Part shown: in pieces, positions 60,557 through 61,355 of the stretch
Numbering within the stretch: position 1 is the first letter of the stretch
Layout: each line of letters begins with the position of its first letter
NCBI GenBank assembly: GCA_937885695.1
Contig: CALABP010000044.1
Coordinates: forward strand, 1-61,355
DNA from: DTU089 sp002440045
GTDB lineage: Bacteria; Bacillota; Clostridia; Oscillospirales; Acutalibacteraceae
Length of the DNA stretch: 61,355 nt
Reading direction: 5' to 3'
The notes under the pieces: model-generated
Seen by the model: only the letters and a program-made list of their open reading frames with translations
The model's database searches: none
Told to the model about the DNA's origin: nothing
Program-made: the position numbers and the translations under genes

Positions 60557-61237
60557 ATGGACGGAAAAGAAAAGAAAAATAAAATGCGCAAACCCGCGTT
60601 TTTGCTCGGCGTAATCATTCTTGTGCTGGCTGGCTTCGGCGTGGCTTCAATAGCTTCAAAAATAGGCACCGCCGTTAAGGACGCAAAAAAAGATTCGATT
60701 GACTACACCGCCTACGGCAAATATCTGACATGGGTCGTCGGCATTGACCCCGACCCGTTTACGGATATTACCAAAGCGAACAGCGACGACCTTTTGAACA
60801 TTGCTTTGTGCACGCTTTTAACCGACGGCGTTAAAACCGGCGAATACAACGTCACCGACGACGGACTTATTGTTCCCGCCGCCGACGTTGAAGAGTATTT
60901 TACAAAGATGTTCGGCAACGACGTAACCATTGTTCATTCAAGCGTTGTCGGCTACGGCTACAGCTTCACTTACGACGAGGCTAACGGCGTTTATAAAGTT
61001 CCGCTTACGGGCGTTACGCCGCCGTTTACACCGCGAATAGAGAATGCCGAAAAAACAGGCGGCCTTGTCGCGCTTCGCGTGGGGTATGTCGGCACAAGCG
61101 GCATTGAGGTCGGCGTTGACGGCTCTGTCGGCGCGGCACAGCCCGATAAATATATGCTGATAACCTTAAAAGAAACAACCGACGGCTTTAACCTTATTTC
61201 AATCGCAAACCTGTCCGAGGGCGAGTACGCGAGATAG
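60557..61237 (+). CDS. Membrane-anchored protein of unknown function
   Basis: The product is 226 aa with a short basic N-terminus (MDGKEKKNKMRKP) and one transmembrane helix (about 13-34); the rest is outside. The ectodomain has repeated DITK, DDLLNIAL and YMLITLKETTDGFNLISIA segments that suggest a compact alpha/beta fold. I do not recognise the family. It follows the GH38 gene by 2 nt and ends the operon. Heptad repeats start within about 30 nt of its stop. Confidence 0.7.
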   Translation: MDGKEKKNKMRKPAFLLGVIILVLAGFGVASIASKIGTAVKDAKKDSIDYTAYGKYLTWVVGIDPDPFTDITKANSDDLLNIALCTLLTDGVKTGEYNVTDDGLIVPAADVEEYFTKMFGNDVTIVHSSVVGYGYSFTYDEANGVYKVPLTGVTPPFTPRIENAEKTGGLVALRVGYVGTSGIEVGVDGSVGAAQPDKYMLITLKETTDGFNLISIANLSEGEYAR

Positions 61238-61355
61238 TTTGGCGGCACGGCAAAGCCGTGCGAGCTGTTAGCTGTTAGCTGTTAGCCGTTAGCCATTATA
61301 TAAACTATACCCATAAAATCGGACAGAGATATTTTAGTGTTTTGTCTAGCGTCCC
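61238..61355. repeat. Mosaic intergenic repeat array 5 (window edge)
   Basis: A CACGGC/GCCGTG hairpin is followed by TTAGC heptads at 61264-61295. From about 61320 to the end the sequence is AT-rich with nothing recognisable; it is cut by the window edge. Confidence 0.75.

Overview
The window looks like a chromosomal segment of an anaerobic, spore-forming clostridial (Firmicutes/Bacillota) gut bacterium, most likely of the Oscillospirales/Ruminococcaceae type. The evidence is: a full Spo0A with 0A boxes in front of it; the L21-Prp-L27 operon with the Firmicutes-type cleavable L27 leader; pyruvate:ferredoxin oxidoreductase as a main catabolic enzyme; an AgrC/AgrA-like LytTR pair; TagD; and a large set of carbohydrate-active enzymes (GH5, GH2, GH78, GH38, a GPH-family sugar symporter). 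Genus-level identity cannot be read from the sequence. No rRNA, tRNA, CRISPR array or intact IS element was seen.

Layout. 1-463 is a mosaic repeat array. 464-7598 holds a secreted lipase-like protein, a zinc-ribbon membrane protein, a membrane-anchored BIG2 protein, a GPH sugar symporter and a GH5 glycosidase. 7599-8674 is the rplU-prp-rpmA operon. 8988-14470 is an AT-richer block with a giant secreted repeat protein, a 43-aa peptide gene behind it and a divergent XRE regulator. 14707-20435 holds beta-galactosidase, a GNAT-rhamnosidase fusion and an ABM-fold protein. 20519-26492 holds an AAA ATPase, malic enzyme, RF2 and a CorC/CNNM transporter. 26793-30329 is PFOR. 30330-31167 is a second mosaic repeat. 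31168-35081 has oleate hydratase, a TetR regulator, a phage tail remnant and two GNAT acetyltransferases. 35516-44052 is an unusual locus: class II aldolase with a tandem domain, two GSA-type aminotransferases, a split transketolase and two internally duplicated SCP2-like proteins. 44233-46112 has rpsU, an M24 peptidase and a type-4 uracil-DNA glycosylase. 46202-51218 is regulatory (Agr-like pair, XRE, P-loop ATPase, Spo0A). 51219-52236 is a third mosaic repeat. 52237-61237 has a radical SAM protein, TagD, patatin, and an acyltransferase/toroid protein/GH38 mannosidase operon.

Two things stand out. First, the intergenic mosaic repeats contain 7-bp tandem arrays whose invariant pentamer (TTAGC on one strand, GCTAA on the other) carries a stop codon on both strands; because 7 is not a multiple of 3, three units give stops in every frame. 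They sit directly after stop codons, nearly always in the same orientation relative to the gene, and are joined to short hairpin modules whose arms differ by compensating changes. Second, the 35.5-44 kb locus combines aldol, transamination and two-carbon transfer chemistry with two lipid-carrier-like proteins, a combination I cannot assign to a known pathway.
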